From the NCBI GenBank assembly GCA_001801685.1, contig MGYJ01000073.1:1-32458 (forward strand): 32,458 nt of DNA. The letters run 5' to 3'. This DNA comes from Gammaproteobacteria bacterium RIFCSPHIGHO2_12_FULL_63_22 (GTDB taxonomy: Bacteria; Pseudomonadota; Gammaproteobacteria; Xanthomonadales; Xanthomonadaceae). Made by a program: the position numbers and the translations under genes. Numbering within the stretch: position 1 is the first letter of the stretch; every line of letters starts with the position of its first letter. Positions 1 to 8,898 of the stretch are shown here, one piece after another. The notes under the pieces were generated by a model. The model worked only from the letters and a program-made list of their open reading frames with translations, did no database searches and was not told the DNA's origin.

Positions 1-69
1 AATAGACGCCGTCGAATCCCTTCTAGCAACGCGCTAGACCGTTTTCGCAAATCATGGCGCCCGCGCGAA

Positions 70-201
70 CGCTTGACGGCGCCGGGGGACGGGTCCGCCC
101 TGGTCGCCCCGGCGTAGCCGCTCCCTGCGGACTCAGGGTCGACCGGCCGGCCATCCATGGCCGGCCTCCTGTGCGAACCCATCCCCCGTCACCGCCAAGC
201 G
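70..201 (+). repeat. palindromic intergenic repeat, copy A
   Basis: A 132-bp element bounded by imperfect terminal inverted repeats: it opens CGCTTGACGGCGCCGGGG and closes with the complement of CGCTTGGCGGTGACGGGG. Its core carries a perfect hairpin with arms GGCCGGCCAT and ATGGCCGGCC around a 2-nt centre (CC). Copy B at 421-551 is roughly 88-90 percent identical by eye, in the opposite orientation. Downstream of the element is a hexamer-like run (GTCAAC twice, then GTC). It looks like a non-coding, foldable MITE- or REP-like repeat; there is no transposase. The family name is unknown to me. Confidence 0.75.
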
Positions 202-420
202 TTCGTCAGACACCGACGCGTGTTGCGAGACGTCAACGTCAACGTCGATCAAGCCCAAGTTCCAGCCTCTTTCAGTCCGACGCACTCGGCATTGATGCGT
301 TGAGTTTCGAATTGCCTGGATGCTCTGCCGATTTTTTCGAACGCAGCTGCAGCGTCACGAACCACGTGCGTAACCGACCTTGACCTTGATCTTCGACCAC
401 TCTCGATGGATTCGGACAGC

Positions 421-551
421 CGCTTGGCGGTGACGGGGGGTGGGTTCGCACAGGAGGTTGGCCATGGATGGCCAACCGGTCGACTCTGAGTCCGCAGGAG
501 CGGCTACGCCGAGGCGACCAGGGCGGACCCACCCCCCGGCGCTGTCAAGCG
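421..551 (-). repeat. palindromic intergenic repeat, copy B
   Basis: Inverted partner of the element at 70-201, 131 bp long, with the same terminal inverted repeats. On the minus strand the core hairpin arms are GGTTGGCCAT and ATGGCCAACC. Compared with copy A, two C-to-T changes in the left arm are matched by two G-to-A changes in the right arm, so pairing is kept. That covariation argues the fold itself is under selection. On its minus-strand 3' side there is again a hexamer-like run (ATCAAG, GTCAAG, GTC). It ends 11 bp from the holC stop and could act as a transcript-end structure for pepA-holC. Confidence 0.75.
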
Positions 552-562
552 GCTGCGCCAGA

Positions 563-988
563 TCACATGTCGAATTTTTGGACGTCGAGCCCGCGGTCTT
601 TGTAGGCTTTCCAGCGCGCCCGCAAGGGCTCGCGTGCACTCTCGTCCGCGGGTACGACTTCAAGCACGCGCGCAAAGTCGCCGGTAACGGGCTCATTGCG
701 CAGGTTGATCACCAGCGGCCGCATCGGTGGCTGCATCTCGGGTGGCACGATCAGCACCGGCGTGATGTCGTCGTCTTCGTCGGTGCCCGCGATCTGGTGC
801 GGGATGTAGGCGTCGGGATCGAACTCCCACAGCAGTTCGTCCAGCACGTCGGCCTGGATGGCCGACGACACCAGGATCAGCAGGGGCTGGCCGCTGTCGT
901 TGGCCTTGCGTGCGAGTTCGCACACCAGCAACAGCGGCTTCTCCAGGAAGCGCGGTTTCGCGATCAGGTAGAAATCGGCGCGCGCCAT
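563..988 (-). CDS. holC: DNA polymerase III chi subunit
   Basis: 141 aa, close to the 147 aa of E. coli HolC. Chi is the small clamp-loader accessory subunit that, with psi (HolD), links the clamp loader to single-strand binding protein on lagging-strand DNA. The family pattern is visible: an N-terminal DFYLIAKPRF strand, a Rossmann-like core around residues 30-60 (QPLLILVSSAIQADVLDELLW), then a W/D-rich segment before VPPEMQP, and a C-terminal RARWKAYKDRGLDVQKF helix. The start ATG lies 24 bp after the pepA stop, so the two are very probably co-transcribed, a common proteobacterial arrangement. Confidence 0.93.
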   Translation of the reverse strand: MARADFYLIAKPRFLEKPLLLVCELARKANDSGQPLLILVSSAIQADVLDELLWEFDPDAYIPHQIAGTDEDDDITPVLIVPPEMQPPMRPLVINLRNEPVTGDFARVLEVVPADESAREPLRARWKAYKDRGLDVQKFDM

Positions 989-1012
989 CGTCGGATCAGC
1001 CGATGTCCGTGA

Positions 1013-2485
1013 TCAGGCGCAACGGTCGATCAGCCACTGGCTCAGCAGGCCGACCGGGCGGCCGTTGGCCATGCCCTTGCGGCCTTCGTCCCAGGACGTG
1101 CCGGCGATGTCCAGGTGGGCCCAGCGCTGGCCTTCGGTGAAGCGCGACAGGAAGCAGCCGGCGGTAATCGCGCCCGCACCCTTGCCACCGATGTTGTACA
1201 CATCGGCGAAGGCCGATTCGATCATCGTCTGGTACTCGTCCCACAGCGGCAGGCGCCAGGCGCGGTCGAACACCATTTCGCCAGCGCCGGAAAGTTCAGC
1301 CGCCAGGTCATCGTGCTTGCTCATCAAGCCGTGCGCGTACTTGCCCAGCGCAATCACGCAGGCGCCGGTGAGGGTCGCGACATCCACCGTGGCCTGCGGC
1401 TCGAAACGCTGCGTGTAGGTAAGCGCATCGCACAGCACCAGGCGGCCTTCGGCATCGGTGTTGCCCACTTCGATGGTCTTGCCGCTCATGGACGTGAGGA
1501 CGTCGCTCGGACGGTAGGCGTCGGCGTCGGGCATGTTCTCGACGGCAGCGACCACGGCGACCAGGTTGAGTGGCAACTTCATGCGGGTGCAGGCCAGGAA
1601 GGTGCCGATCACGCTGGCAGCGCCGAGCATGTCGAACTTCATTTCCTCGATGCCGCCCTGGGTCTTGAGGTTGATGCCGCCGGTGTCGAAGGTGATGCCC
1701 TTGCCGACCAGCGCAAACGGTTTGGCATCGCCCGCGCCCGTGTAGCGCAACACGATCAGGCGCGGCGGATTGGCCGAGCCGCGGCCGACGGCAAGCAGCG
1801 AGCCCATGCCGAGCTTTTCCATTTCGGCGCGCTCGAGCACTTCGCAGCTCACCTCGTCGAACTGGGTCGCCAGCTTGATGCTTTGTTCGGCAATGTAACC
1901 GGGGTTGCAGACGTTCGGCGGCAGGTTGCCCAGCTCGCGTGACAGCTGCACGCCGGCGGCGATGGCGACGCCACGCTGCAGTTCGGTCGCGAGGGCTTCG
2001 TCACCGGCCAGCACGATGGACGCCAGCGTCACTTCGGCGGGCTTGGTGCGCGTGGCGGTGTATTCGTAGGCGGCGTTGTCGGCGGTGATGGCAGCCTGGC
2101 GGACATTCCAGCCGGCGTCACGGCCTTTCACGTCCAGCTCGGTCAGCGTGATGGTGGCGGTCTTTACCGGACCGATGCGCAGGGCGCGCACCGCATCGGC
2201 GATCGCCTTGAGGTACTGCGGCACGGCGAACTTGGCGCGATCGCCCAGGCCGATCACCAGCACGCGCGGGCTGGTCACGCCCGGCAGGTCCTGCAGCATC
2301 GTCGAGCGGCCGGTCTTGCCTGACAGGTCGCCACGCGTGGCCAGGGTCGCCAGGCGGCCGCCAGAGGCTTCATCCACGGCCTTTGCCGCGGGGCTGAGGG
2401 CGCTGTCGGCGTAGATCCCGACCACCAGGCAATCGGTCTGGGCGGTGGCCGGTGCGACCGGGTTCATCTGAAATTCGAGGGCCAT
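1013..2485 (-). CDS. pepA: leucyl aminopeptidase (M17 family)
   Basis: 490 aa cytosolic di-metal aminopeptidase; in E. coli the hexamer also binds DNA in Xer recombination at cer and in carAB control. All metal and catalytic residues are visible at a constant offset of 8 from E. coli: K262, D267, K274, D285, D344, E346 and R348, in the signatures [11 protein letters not shown] and NTDAEGRL. A longer reading to 2503 needs a TTG start and adds six residues. I chose the ATG giving MALEFQMNP because family members in xanthomonads start this way. holC follows after 24 bp; lptF diverges upstream with about 105 bp between start codons, which must hold both promoters. Confidence 0.96.
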   Translation of the reverse strand: MALEFQMNPVAPATAQTDCLVVGIYADSALSPAAKAVDEASGGRLATLATRGDLSGKTGRSTMLQDLPGVTSPRVLVIGLGDRAKFAVPQYLKAIADAVRALRIGPVKTATITLTELDVKGRDAGWNVRQAAITADNAAYEYTATRTKPAEVTLASIVLAGDEALATELQRGVAIAAGVQLSRELGNLPPNVCNPGYIAEQSIKLATQFDEVSCEVLERAEMEKLGMGSLLAVGRGSANPPRLIVLRYTGAGDAKPFALVGKGITFDTGGINLKTQGGIEEMKFDMLGAASVIGTFLACTRMKLPLNLVAVVAAVENMPDADAYRPSDVLTSMSGKTIEVGNTDAEGRLVLCDALTYTQRFEPQATVDVATLTGACVIALGKYAHGLMSKHDDLAAELSGAGEMVFDRAWRLPLWDEYQTMIESAFADVYNIGGKGAGAITAGCFLSRFTEGQRWAHLDIAGTSWDEGRKGMANGRPVGLLSQWLIDRCA

Positions 2486-2590
2486 GCGTCTAATTCCGTA
2501 CAATTGGGGGGATAGGCGGCGCTGATCGGCACCGCGTCAGACCCGACAGTGTAATTCAAGCGACCCCCCTCCGATGTCAAAGCGCCCCGC

Positions 2591-3673
2591 ATGCTCCTGA
2601 TCGAAAGGCACCTCACGCGGCAATTCGCCGAAAGCGTGTTCGCCGTCGCGGTCGTGCTGCTGCTGGTCACGCTGGGCGCGCTGTTTGCCGACCTGATTTC
2701 CGAAATCGCCAAGGGCAAGGTGCCGGCCGGCCTGCTGCTGTCGCAGCTGGGCCTTCGATCGATCCGCTTCCTTACCCTCGTGTTGCCGCTGGCGCTGTTC
2801 CTGGGCCTGCTCATCTCCATCAGTCGCATGTACGCGGAAAGCGAGATGGCCGTGCTCGCCTCGGTCGGCATGGGCCCGCAGCGGCTCTGGAAGCCCCTGC
2901 TGCTGGTCAGCCTGCCGATCATGATCGTGGTCGGCCTGGCTTCGTTGTGGCTGGCGCCGCTGTCGGCATCGCGCGCGAAGGAAATGATCGAGGTCGCCAA
3001 TCGCTCGTTCCTGATCGCCGGGCTCGAGCCCGGTCGCTTCGTCGAACTGCCCGGCAAGGGTGGCGTGCTGTATGTCACCGAACTCACGCCCGACGGCACG
3101 CGCTTCAAGCAGTTGTTCGTGCAGCGCGAGAACGAAGGCCGCGTGGACATCATCACCGCCCACGAAGGCAGCCTCAACCTGATCGGCGACACCGAACGCT
3201 ACCTGCGCCTGAAGGATGGCTTCCGTGTCGAAGGCGCGATCGGCTCGCGTGATTTCCGAATGATGCGTTTCGAAACCAACGACGTGCGCGTGCCCGATCG
3301 CGAAAACGACAACAAGGCCGACGCCCTCGCCGCCGATTCCACCGTCGAACTCGCCCGGTCCGGCAAGCCGCTGGCCGTCGCGGAAGTCAACTGGCGCCTG
3401 GCGATGCCGCTGTTCGTCGGCATCCTCGCCGTCTTTGCCGTCCCGCTGGCGCGCAGTGAACCACGCCAGCCGCAATACGGCCTGGTCCTGTTCGCATTGC
3501 TGGTCTACCTGGTCGGCATGATCCTGCTGTTGCTCGGCACCAGCCTGATCGGCAGCGGCAAGATGCCGTCCTGGCTCGGCCTGTGGTGGGTGCACCTGCC
3601 GATGCTGGCGTTCGCAGCCTGGTTGTTCCTGCGCGACGGATCCTTGCCCAAGCCCGCGAAGGTGCGGAAATGA
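2591..3673 (+). CDS. lptF: LPS export ABC transporter permease LptF
   Basis: 360 aa YjgP/YjgQ-family inner-membrane permease. With LptG and the ATPase LptB2 it extracts LPS from the inner membrane and passes it to LptC-LptA. The expected layout is seen: an N-terminal amphipathic start (LLIERHLTRQF), three membrane spans within residues 13-125, a periplasmic beta-rich domain of about 130-270, and three C-terminal spans from about 275. Translation is coupled to lptG: its TGA overlaps the next ATG (ATGA at 3670). Its ribosome site is weak. It is divergent from pepA, as in many proteobacteria. Confidence 0.95.
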   Translation: MLLIERHLTRQFAESVFAVAVVLLLVTLGALFADLISEIAKGKVPAGLLLSQLGLRSIRFLTLVLPLALFLGLLISISRMYAESEMAVLASVGMGPQRLWKPLLLVSLPIMIVVGLASLWLAPLSASRAKEMIEVANRSFLIAGLEPGRFVELPGKGGVLYVTELTPDGTRFKQLFVQRENEGRVDIITAHEGSLNLIGDTERYLRLKDGFRVEGAIGSRDFRMMRFETNDVRVPDRENDNKADALAADSTVELARSGKPLAVAEVNWRLAMPLFVGILAVFAVPLARSEPRQPQYGLVLFALLVYLVGMILLLLGTSLIGSGKMPSWLGLWWVHLPMLAFAAWLFLRDGSLPKPAKVRK

Positions 3674-4770
3674 TCCTGTTTCCGCGCCGGCTGGCCGGTT
3701 ACCTCGCGAAAAGCGTCCTGCTGTCCACGTTGGCGGCGTGGGCGGTGTTGCTGGGCTTCATCACCATCATCGATTTCGTCAGCGAGCTTCGCGACGTCGG
3801 CAAGGAAAGCTACACGCTCAGCCATGCCGTGTTGTACATGATGCTGACCACGCCGCGGCGCCTGTACGAACTGTTCCCGACCATCGCCGTCATCGGCAGC
3901 CTGCTCGGCCTGGGCGGACTGGCGGCGAAATCGGAACTCACCGTGATGCGCGCAGTGGGCCTGTCCAAGTTGCAGATGGGCCTGGCCGCGTTGATACCGC
4001 TGTTGCTGCTCACCGGCCTGATGGTGATCAACATCGAAACGCTCGGTCCGGCAGGCGAGCAGCGCGCGCAGGAACTTGCCAACAGCAAGTCGCGGCAGCT
4101 CATCATGGCCCGCTATTCCGGCCTGTGGGCGCGCGAGGGCGACCTGTTCCTCAACGCGCGCGGCAACAGCGCCCCGCATACCGACGAAAACGGCCAGAGC
4201 TGGGTCGAACTCGAAGACGTGCGCCTCTATCAATTCGACGACAAGGGCAAGTTGCTGTCGCTCGCGCATGCGCGCACCGCCATCCATCGCAAGGAAGGCT
4301 GGACCTTGAACAATGTCGAGCGCACCTGGTTCGATGCGCGTTCCGTGCGCGTGGAAAAAATCCCGAGCGAACGCTGGGACACCGAACTCGATGACAGCAC
4401 GCTGGCCGCGCAACTGGCGCGACCGCGCTACCTCAGCAGCGCCGAGCTGCGCAGCAACATCAGCTACCTGCGCCGCAACCAGCTCGACTCGCTCAAGTTC
4501 GAAAGCGCGTATTGGGCGCGTTGGTTCTATCCCTTCAACGTCATCGTGCTGTGCCTGGCCACCTTGCCCTTCGCCTTCGGCTCGCTGCGCAGCGGCGGCT
4601 TCGGCAAACGATTGTTCATCGGCATCCTGATCGGCATCGGCGCACTACTGGTGCAGCGCATGTTCGTCGGCCTGGCCGACGTCTATCGCTTCGATGTGCG
4701 CTGGGCTTACCTGTTCCCGCCGCTCATCATCCTCGGCGTGTGCTGGGGTTGGCTGGCGAAACGGATCTAG
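3670..4770 (+). CDS. lptG: LPS export ABC transporter permease LptG
   Basis: 366 aa second permease of the LptB2FG extractor. It shows the same plan as LptF: N-terminal spans (about 13-35, 58-80, 95-115), a periplasmic jellyroll domain (about 130-265) and three C-terminal spans (RWFYPFNVIVLCLATLPFAF onward). I placed the start at the ATG overlapping the lptF stop. The open frame extends further upstream to 3583 but would then bury 90 bp of lptF. The gene ends 9 bp before the stop of the convergent RDD gene, with no obvious terminator hairpin between them. Confidence 0.95.
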   Translation: MILFPRRLAGYLAKSVLLSTLAAWAVLLGFITIIDFVSELRDVGKESYTLSHAVLYMMLTTPRRLYELFPTIAVIGSLLGLGGLAAKSELTVMRAVGLSKLQMGLAALIPLLLLTGLMVINIETLGPAGEQRAQELANSKSRQLIMARYSGLWAREGDLFLNARGNSAPHTDENGQSWVELEDVRLYQFDDKGKLLSLAHARTAIHRKEGWTLNNVERTWFDARSVRVEKIPSERWDTELDDSTLAAQLARPRYLSSAELRSNISYLRRNQLDSLKFESAYWARWFYPFNVIVLCLATLPFAFGSLRSGGFGKRLFIGILIGIGALLVQRMFVGLADVYRFDVRWAYLFPPLIILGVCWGWLAKRI

Positions 4771-4779
4771 CCGGCGGAA

Positions 4780-5244
4780 CTAACTGGCCGGTTTTGCGGG
4801 CGGTTGCAGCCGCACGAACATCGTCTTCGCCGCCAGGTCGTGCAAGCCGCGACGCTCGGCATCCACCAGCGTCCACAACAGGCAGATGCCCGGCGTCAGC
4901 CAGGCCACCAGGTAGCGCAGCCACAGCGCGCCCCAGGCAGCCGGCTTGCCGTCCGTCGCCAGCACCATCAGGCGCCAGGGCCGCATGCCCACGGTCTGTC
5001 CGCCACGTCGCCACGACACGGTGAAGTAGGCGCCGGCCAGCAGCCACATCACCGCGAGTTCCAGCACGCCCAGGCCCGGCGATTGTTCGACGGTGCGACC
5101 GCCATTCATCCACAGGAACACGGCGCTGGTAATCATCACCAGCGGAATCATCGGCAGGCAGTCGTAGGTCAGGGCAAGCAGGCGCCAGCCGAGGGCCGCG
5201 GGTTCGGCAACCGCTCGCGCGGCAGGGTTCGAAGGAGTGTCCAT
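4780..5244 (-). CDS. RDD family membrane protein
   Basis: 154 aa. RDD proteins are small integral membrane proteins with three predicted spans; their function is mostly unknown, and some are implicated in Na+/H+ exchange. The first span begins after ALGWRLLALTYD (usual RDD position, here with D near residue 30). The conserved QTVGMRPWRLMV motif and a C-terminal DAERRGLHDLAAKTMFV segment are typical of the family. The start chosen (MDTPSN) gives a normal family length; a longer open frame runs antisense through xerD and is discarded. It is divergent from xerD with 45 bp between starts. Confidence 0.85.
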   Translation of the reverse strand: MDTPSNPAARAVAEPAALGWRLLALTYDCLPMIPLVMITSAVFLWMNGGRTVEQSPGLGVLELAVMWLLAGAYFTVSWRRGGQTVGMRPWRLMVLATDGKPAAWGALWLRYLVAWLTPGICLLWTLVDAERRGLHDLAAKTMFVRLQPPAKPAS

Positions 5245-5289
5245 GTGACAAGGATAGCCGGGGCAGGGGCGCATCGCTAAGCTGCAGGC

Positions 5290-6243
5290 ATGAGTCCCAC
5301 CACGCCCAGCAGTCGCCGTCAGGAAAGCCTGGCCCTGCCAGAAGCTTCTCCCGCCGACGCGGCGCTGATCGCCGCCTACCTGGAACGGGCCTGGGCCGAG
5401 CAGGGGCTGGCGCGACAAACGCTGGATTCGTATCGTCGCGATCTCGATGGCCTCGCCCGCTGGTTGCGCGGACAAGGCCGGCCCTTGCTCGCCGTGCAGC
5501 GCGAACACCTGTTCGCCTATTTGTCGGAACGCAGCCGGCGGCAATACGCCACCCGCAGCAATGCGCGCCTGCTGTCCTCGTTGCGCGGCTTCTACGCGCA
5601 GCAACTCCGGCTCGGCGCCATCAGCGAAGATCCGACCGCCTTGCTCGAAGCGCCCAAGCTCGGTCGATCCTTGCCGAAGGCGCTGTCCGAAAGCGAGGTC
5701 GAGGCGCTGATGAATGCCCCCGACGTCACCACGCCCGCCGGTCTGCGTGATCGAGCCATGGTCGAAGTCATGTACGCCGCCGGTTTGCGCGTCAGCGAGT
5801 TGGTGAATCTTCCGGCGGTCGCGGTCAACCTGCGCCAAGGCGTGTTGCGGGTGATGGGCAAGGGCAGCAAGGAACGCCTGGTGCCGATGGGCGAAGAGGC
5901 GCAGCACTGGCTTGAAAAATATCTCGCCGAAGCGCGACCTGCATTGGCCGGCAAGCGCAATGCCGTGCCCCTGTTCCTGGATCGCAATGGCGAGGCGCTC
6001 AGCCGCCAGCAATTCTGGAACACGGTGAAAAAGCTCGCGGTGCATGCCGGCATCGAATCGAAACGCGTCAGCCCGCACGGCCTGCGCCACAGCTTCGCCA
6101 CGCACCTGCTCAACCACGGCGCCGACCTGCGCGCACTGCAGATGCTGCTCGGCCACGCCAGCCTGTCCACCACGCAGATCTACACCCTGGTCGCGCGCGA
6201 GGGCCTCAAGCGCCTGCACCAGCAGCACCATCCCCGGGGATAG
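5290..6243 (+). CDS. xerD: site-specific tyrosine recombinase XerD
   Basis: 317 aa, slightly longer at the N terminus than E. coli XerD (298 aa). With XerC it resolves chromosome dimers at dif under FtsK control. The SAM-like core-binding domain spans about residues 24-110. The catalytic domain carries R167 (AAGLRVSEL), K191 (GKGSKERL), H263 and R266 (HGLRHSFATHLL), H289 (LGHASLSTTQIYT) and the nucleophile Y298. XerD rather than XerC is favoured by the overall sequence and by the lone placement, but this is a judgement without alignment. It is not an integron integrase: the IntI-specific insert between the second and third boxes is absent. Confidence 0.93.
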   Translation: MSPTTPSSRRQESLALPEASPADAALIAAYLERAWAEQGLARQTLDSYRRDLDGLARWLRGQGRPLLAVQREHLFAYLSERSRRQYATRSNARLLSSLRGFYAQQLRLGAISEDPTALLEAPKLGRSLPKALSESEVEALMNAPDVTTPAGLRDRAMVEVMYAAGLRVSELVNLPAVAVNLRQGVLRVMGKGSKERLVPMGEEAQHWLEKYLAEARPALAGKRNAVPLFLDRNGEALSRQQFWNTVKKLAVHAGIESKRVSPHGLRHSFATHLLNHGADLRALQMLLGHASLSTTQIYTLVAREGLKRLHQQHHPRG

Positions 6244-6279
6244 TTGCCGGGCTGCCGCCACAGGACTAGCCTAGGCAAT

Positions 6280-8898
6280 ATGAACAAAATCCTGCGCAAG
6301 TCCCTGGTCCCGGCCCTCGTCGGAATGTTCCTTTTGGCCGCGGCGCCTTCGGCTCTAGCAGGCGGCGCCCTCGCGCTGGACGGCGCCAACGACCATGTCA
6401 CCTTCGGTCCCGCGCCCGCGCTCGGTGCGTCCAACATCACCCTCGAGACCTGGTTCAGGCGCAGCGGCGCAGGCGTTGCCACCAGCACCGGCAGCGGCGG
6501 CGTCAGCGCCGTGCCCCTGGTCACCAAGGGCCGGTCGGAAGGCGACAACAGCAACGTGGACATGAATTATTTCCTCGGCATCCGCGGCACCGACAACGTG
6601 CTGGTCGCCGATTTCGAGGAAGGGGCGGGCGGTGCATCACCCGGACTCAACCACCCGATCGCCGGCGTCACGCCGCTGTCCATCGGCGTCTGGTATCACG
6701 CTGCCGCCACCTACGACGGCAACAAGTGGCAACTGTTCCTCAATGGCGCGCTGGAAGCCGAACTCATCGTCGGTCGCCCGCTGCGCAGCGACAGCATCCA
6801 GCACGCAGCGCTTGGCACCGCCATCAACTCGACCGGCGTCGCCTCAGGTTATTTCGCCGGTACGCTCGATGAAGCCCGCATCTGGAATGTCGCGCGCAGT
6901 CCCGCGCAAATCCTCGCGGGTCGCGATGTCGACATCAACAGCGAAGCGGGCCTGGTCGGTCGTTGGGGCCTGGATGAAAACAGCGGCACGTCTGCCGCCG
7001 ACACGTCTGGCAACAATGTCACCGGCACACTGGTCAACGGCCCGCTGTGGGTTGGCGACCGACAGACCGTCAGCCAGCCGATCGTCACGCGGGGTCCGTA
7101 CCTGCAGGTCGGCACTGCGTCCAGCATCATCGTTCGCTGGCGCACCGACACGGCCACCGACAGCCGCGTGCGATTCGGCACCAGCGTCGGCTCGCTCACG
7201 TCCAGCGCGGGCAACGCCACCCTCACCACGGAACACGAAGTGCTGGTCTCGGGCCTGTCGCCCGTCATGCGCTACTACTATTCCGTGGGCAGCAGCACGG
7301 CCACGCTGGCAAGCGGCACCGATTACAGCTTCTACACCGCGCCGCCGATCGGCACCGCGCAGCCCACCCGCGTCTGGGTGCTGGGCGACTCCGGCACCAA
7401 GGATGCGGTCGCCGCGGCGGTACGCAACGGTTACACCGCGTTCGGCGCCGGTCGTTATACCGACGTCTGGCTGATGCTCGGCGACAACGCCTACAACAAC
7501 GGCACCGATGCCGAATTCCAGGCCGCCGTGTTCGACATGTATCCGTCCTACCTGCGCCAGGCGCCGCTGTGGTCAACCATCGGCAACCACGACACCGGCC
7601 AGACCACCAATCCGTCGCTGTCGATTCCGTACTTCCAGATATTCAACAGCCCGACCGATGGTTCCGCGGGCGGCGTGCCTTCGGGCACCGAAAGGTATTA
7701 CTCGTTCGATTACGGGCGCATCCATTTCATCTCGCTCGATTCCATGACCTCCAGCCGCGCGCCGGGCAGTGCGATGCTCACCTGGCTGGAAGCGGACCTC
7801 GGTTCGACCACGCAGGATTGGATCATCGCGTTCTTCCACCATCCGCCGTACACCAAGGGTTCGCACAACTCCGATACCGAATCGCAACTCATCGAGATGC
7901 GCGCCAACGTGCTCCCCATCCTCGAAGCGGGCGGCGTGGACCTCGTGCTTACGGGCCACAGCCACAGCTACGAGCGTAGCTTCTTCATCAACGGCCACTA
8001 CGGTTTGTCCGGCACCTTCACCAACGCTATGAAGGTCGAAGCGGGATCGGGTCGTGAAAACGAGAGCGGCGGCGCCTACGACAAGCCTGCCGATCTGGTT
8101 GCGAATGCGGGCGCGGTCTATGTGGTCGCCGGCAACGGCGGCCATGTCACCAACTGGGTAGGCGGCAGCACGGCGGAATTCAATCCGGCGCCGCATCCGG
8201 CCATGTACCGTTCGGTCCTGCATGTCGGCTCGCTGGTGCTGGACGTGGACGGCAACCGGCTCGATGCGAAGATGATTCGTGAAACCGGCGCCGTGGATGA
8301 CTACTTCACGCTGGTCAAGACGACGACGCAGTCGCAGGTTCCGCTGGCGCCGGCGACGCTGTCGGCAACGGCAGGCAATGCGCAGGTGTCTTTGTCCTGG
8401 GCTGCCAGCAGCGGCGCTACCAGTTACACGGTCAAGCGGTCCACCAGCAACGGCGGTCCGTATTCAATGCTGGCAGCGGGCATCGCCACCACCGCTTACA
8501 CCGATGCCACGGCGAGCAACGGCACCACCTATTACTACGTGGTCAGCGCCAGCAACGGCACCGGCGAGAGTCCCGATTCCAGCCAGGCCAGTGCAACGCC
8601 CGTCGCGCCGCCTGCGGTTCCCGCAGCCCCGACCGGGCTCACGGCCACTGCCATTTCCAAGACGCAGGTAAACCTTTCCTGGATTGACCAATCGAACAAC
8701 GAATCGGGTTTCCGGATCGAGCGCTCCACCGTCAGTGGCAGCGGATACAAGCTGATCGCTACCGTCGGTGCGAATACCACCAGCTACGCCAACACGGGCT
8801 TGAAATCCCGGAAGACCTACTACTATCGGCTGCGAGCCTACAACGCGAGTGGTGATTCCACTTACTCGAACACGGCATCGGCCAAGACGCTGAAGTGA
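6280..8898 (+). CDS. secreted LamG / purple-acid-phosphatase-like / FN3 protein
   Basis: 872 aa multidomain exported protein. Residues 1-27 form a Sec signal ending SALA. Residues 28-255 resemble a LamG/concanavalin-like fold. About 262-350 resemble the N-terminal Fn3-like domain of purple acid phosphatases (TRGPYLQ... VRWRTD). The metallophosphatase core shows D370 (GDSG), D402 (GDNAY), N436-H437 (GNHD), H520-H521 (FFHHPPY) and H560/H562 (GHSHSYER). Two FN3 repeats follow, about 690-780 and 785-872. The family hydrolyses phosphate esters with a dinuclear metal centre; the true substrate is unknown. Its TGA overlaps the GTG start of the TPR gene, so the two are probably translationally coupled. 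Confidence 0.88.
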   Translation: MNKILRKSLVPALVGMFLLAAAPSALAGGALALDGANDHVTFGPAPALGASNITLETWFRRSGAGVATSTGSGGVSAVPLVTKGRSEGDNSNVDMNYFLGIRGTDNVLVADFEEGAGGASPGLNHPIAGVTPLSIGVWYHAAATYDGNKWQLFLNGALEAELIVGRPLRSDSIQHAALGTAINSTGVASGYFAGTLDEARIWNVARSPAQILAGRDVDINSEAGLVGRWGLDENSGTSAADTSGNNVTGTLVNGPLWVGDRQTVSQPIVTRGPYLQVGTASSIIVRWRTDTATDSRVRFGTSVGSLTSSAGNATLTTEHEVLVSGLSPVMRYYYSVGSSTATLASGTDYSFYTAPPIGTAQPTRVWVLGDSGTKDAVAAAVRNGYTAFGAGRYTDVWLMLGDNAYNNGTDAEFQAAVFDMYPSYLRQAPLWSTIGNHDTGQTTNPSLSIPYFQIFNSPTDGSAGGVPSGTERYYSFDYGRIHFISLDSMTSSRAPGSAMLTWLEADLGSTTQDWIIAFFHHPPYTKGSHNSDTESQLIEMRANVLPILEAGGVDLVLTGHSHSYERSFFINGHYGLSGTFTNAMKVEAGSGRENESGGAYDKPADLVANAGAVYVVAGNGGHVTNWVGGSTAEFNPAPHPAMYRSVLHVGSLVLDVDGNRLDAKMIRETGAVDDYFTLVKTTTQSQVPLAPATLSATAGNAQVSLSWAASSGATSYTVKRSTSNGGPYSMLAAGIATTAYTDATASNGTTYYYVVSASNGTGESPDSSQASATPVAPPAVPAAPTGLTATAISKTQVNLSWIDQSNNESGFRIERSTVSGSGYKLIATVGANTTSYANTGLKSRKTYYYRLRAYNASGDSTYSNTASAKTLK

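Larger units (their letters stand above)
1..562. other. gene-free stretch holding an inverted repeat pair
   Basis: No open frame here has a recognisable protein, a convincing ribosome site or support from neighbours. The frames present are shadows of a GC-rich repeat that occurs twice in opposite orientation (see the two repeat entries). The roughly 220 bp between the copies (202-420) and the first 69 bp show nothing I can name. In many proteobacteria valS follows holC, so this stretch occupies the place where valS or its promoter might be expected. Whether valS lies further left cannot be seen. Confidence 0.6.

Noticed and set aside
70-551. The left-end repeats as attC sites or an insertion sequence
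   Set aside because: No GTTRRRY/RYYYAAC cores and no transposase frame. The terminal inverted repeats and inner hairpin indicate a different, non-coding repeat.
1115-1942. A 275-codon plus-strand frame opposite pepA
   Set aside because: Shadow of pepA; no family resemblance and no ribosome site.
4780-6261. A 493-codon minus-strand frame covering both the RDD gene and xerD
   Set aside because: Only its last 154 codons encode a recognisable RDD protein. The rest is antisense to xerD.
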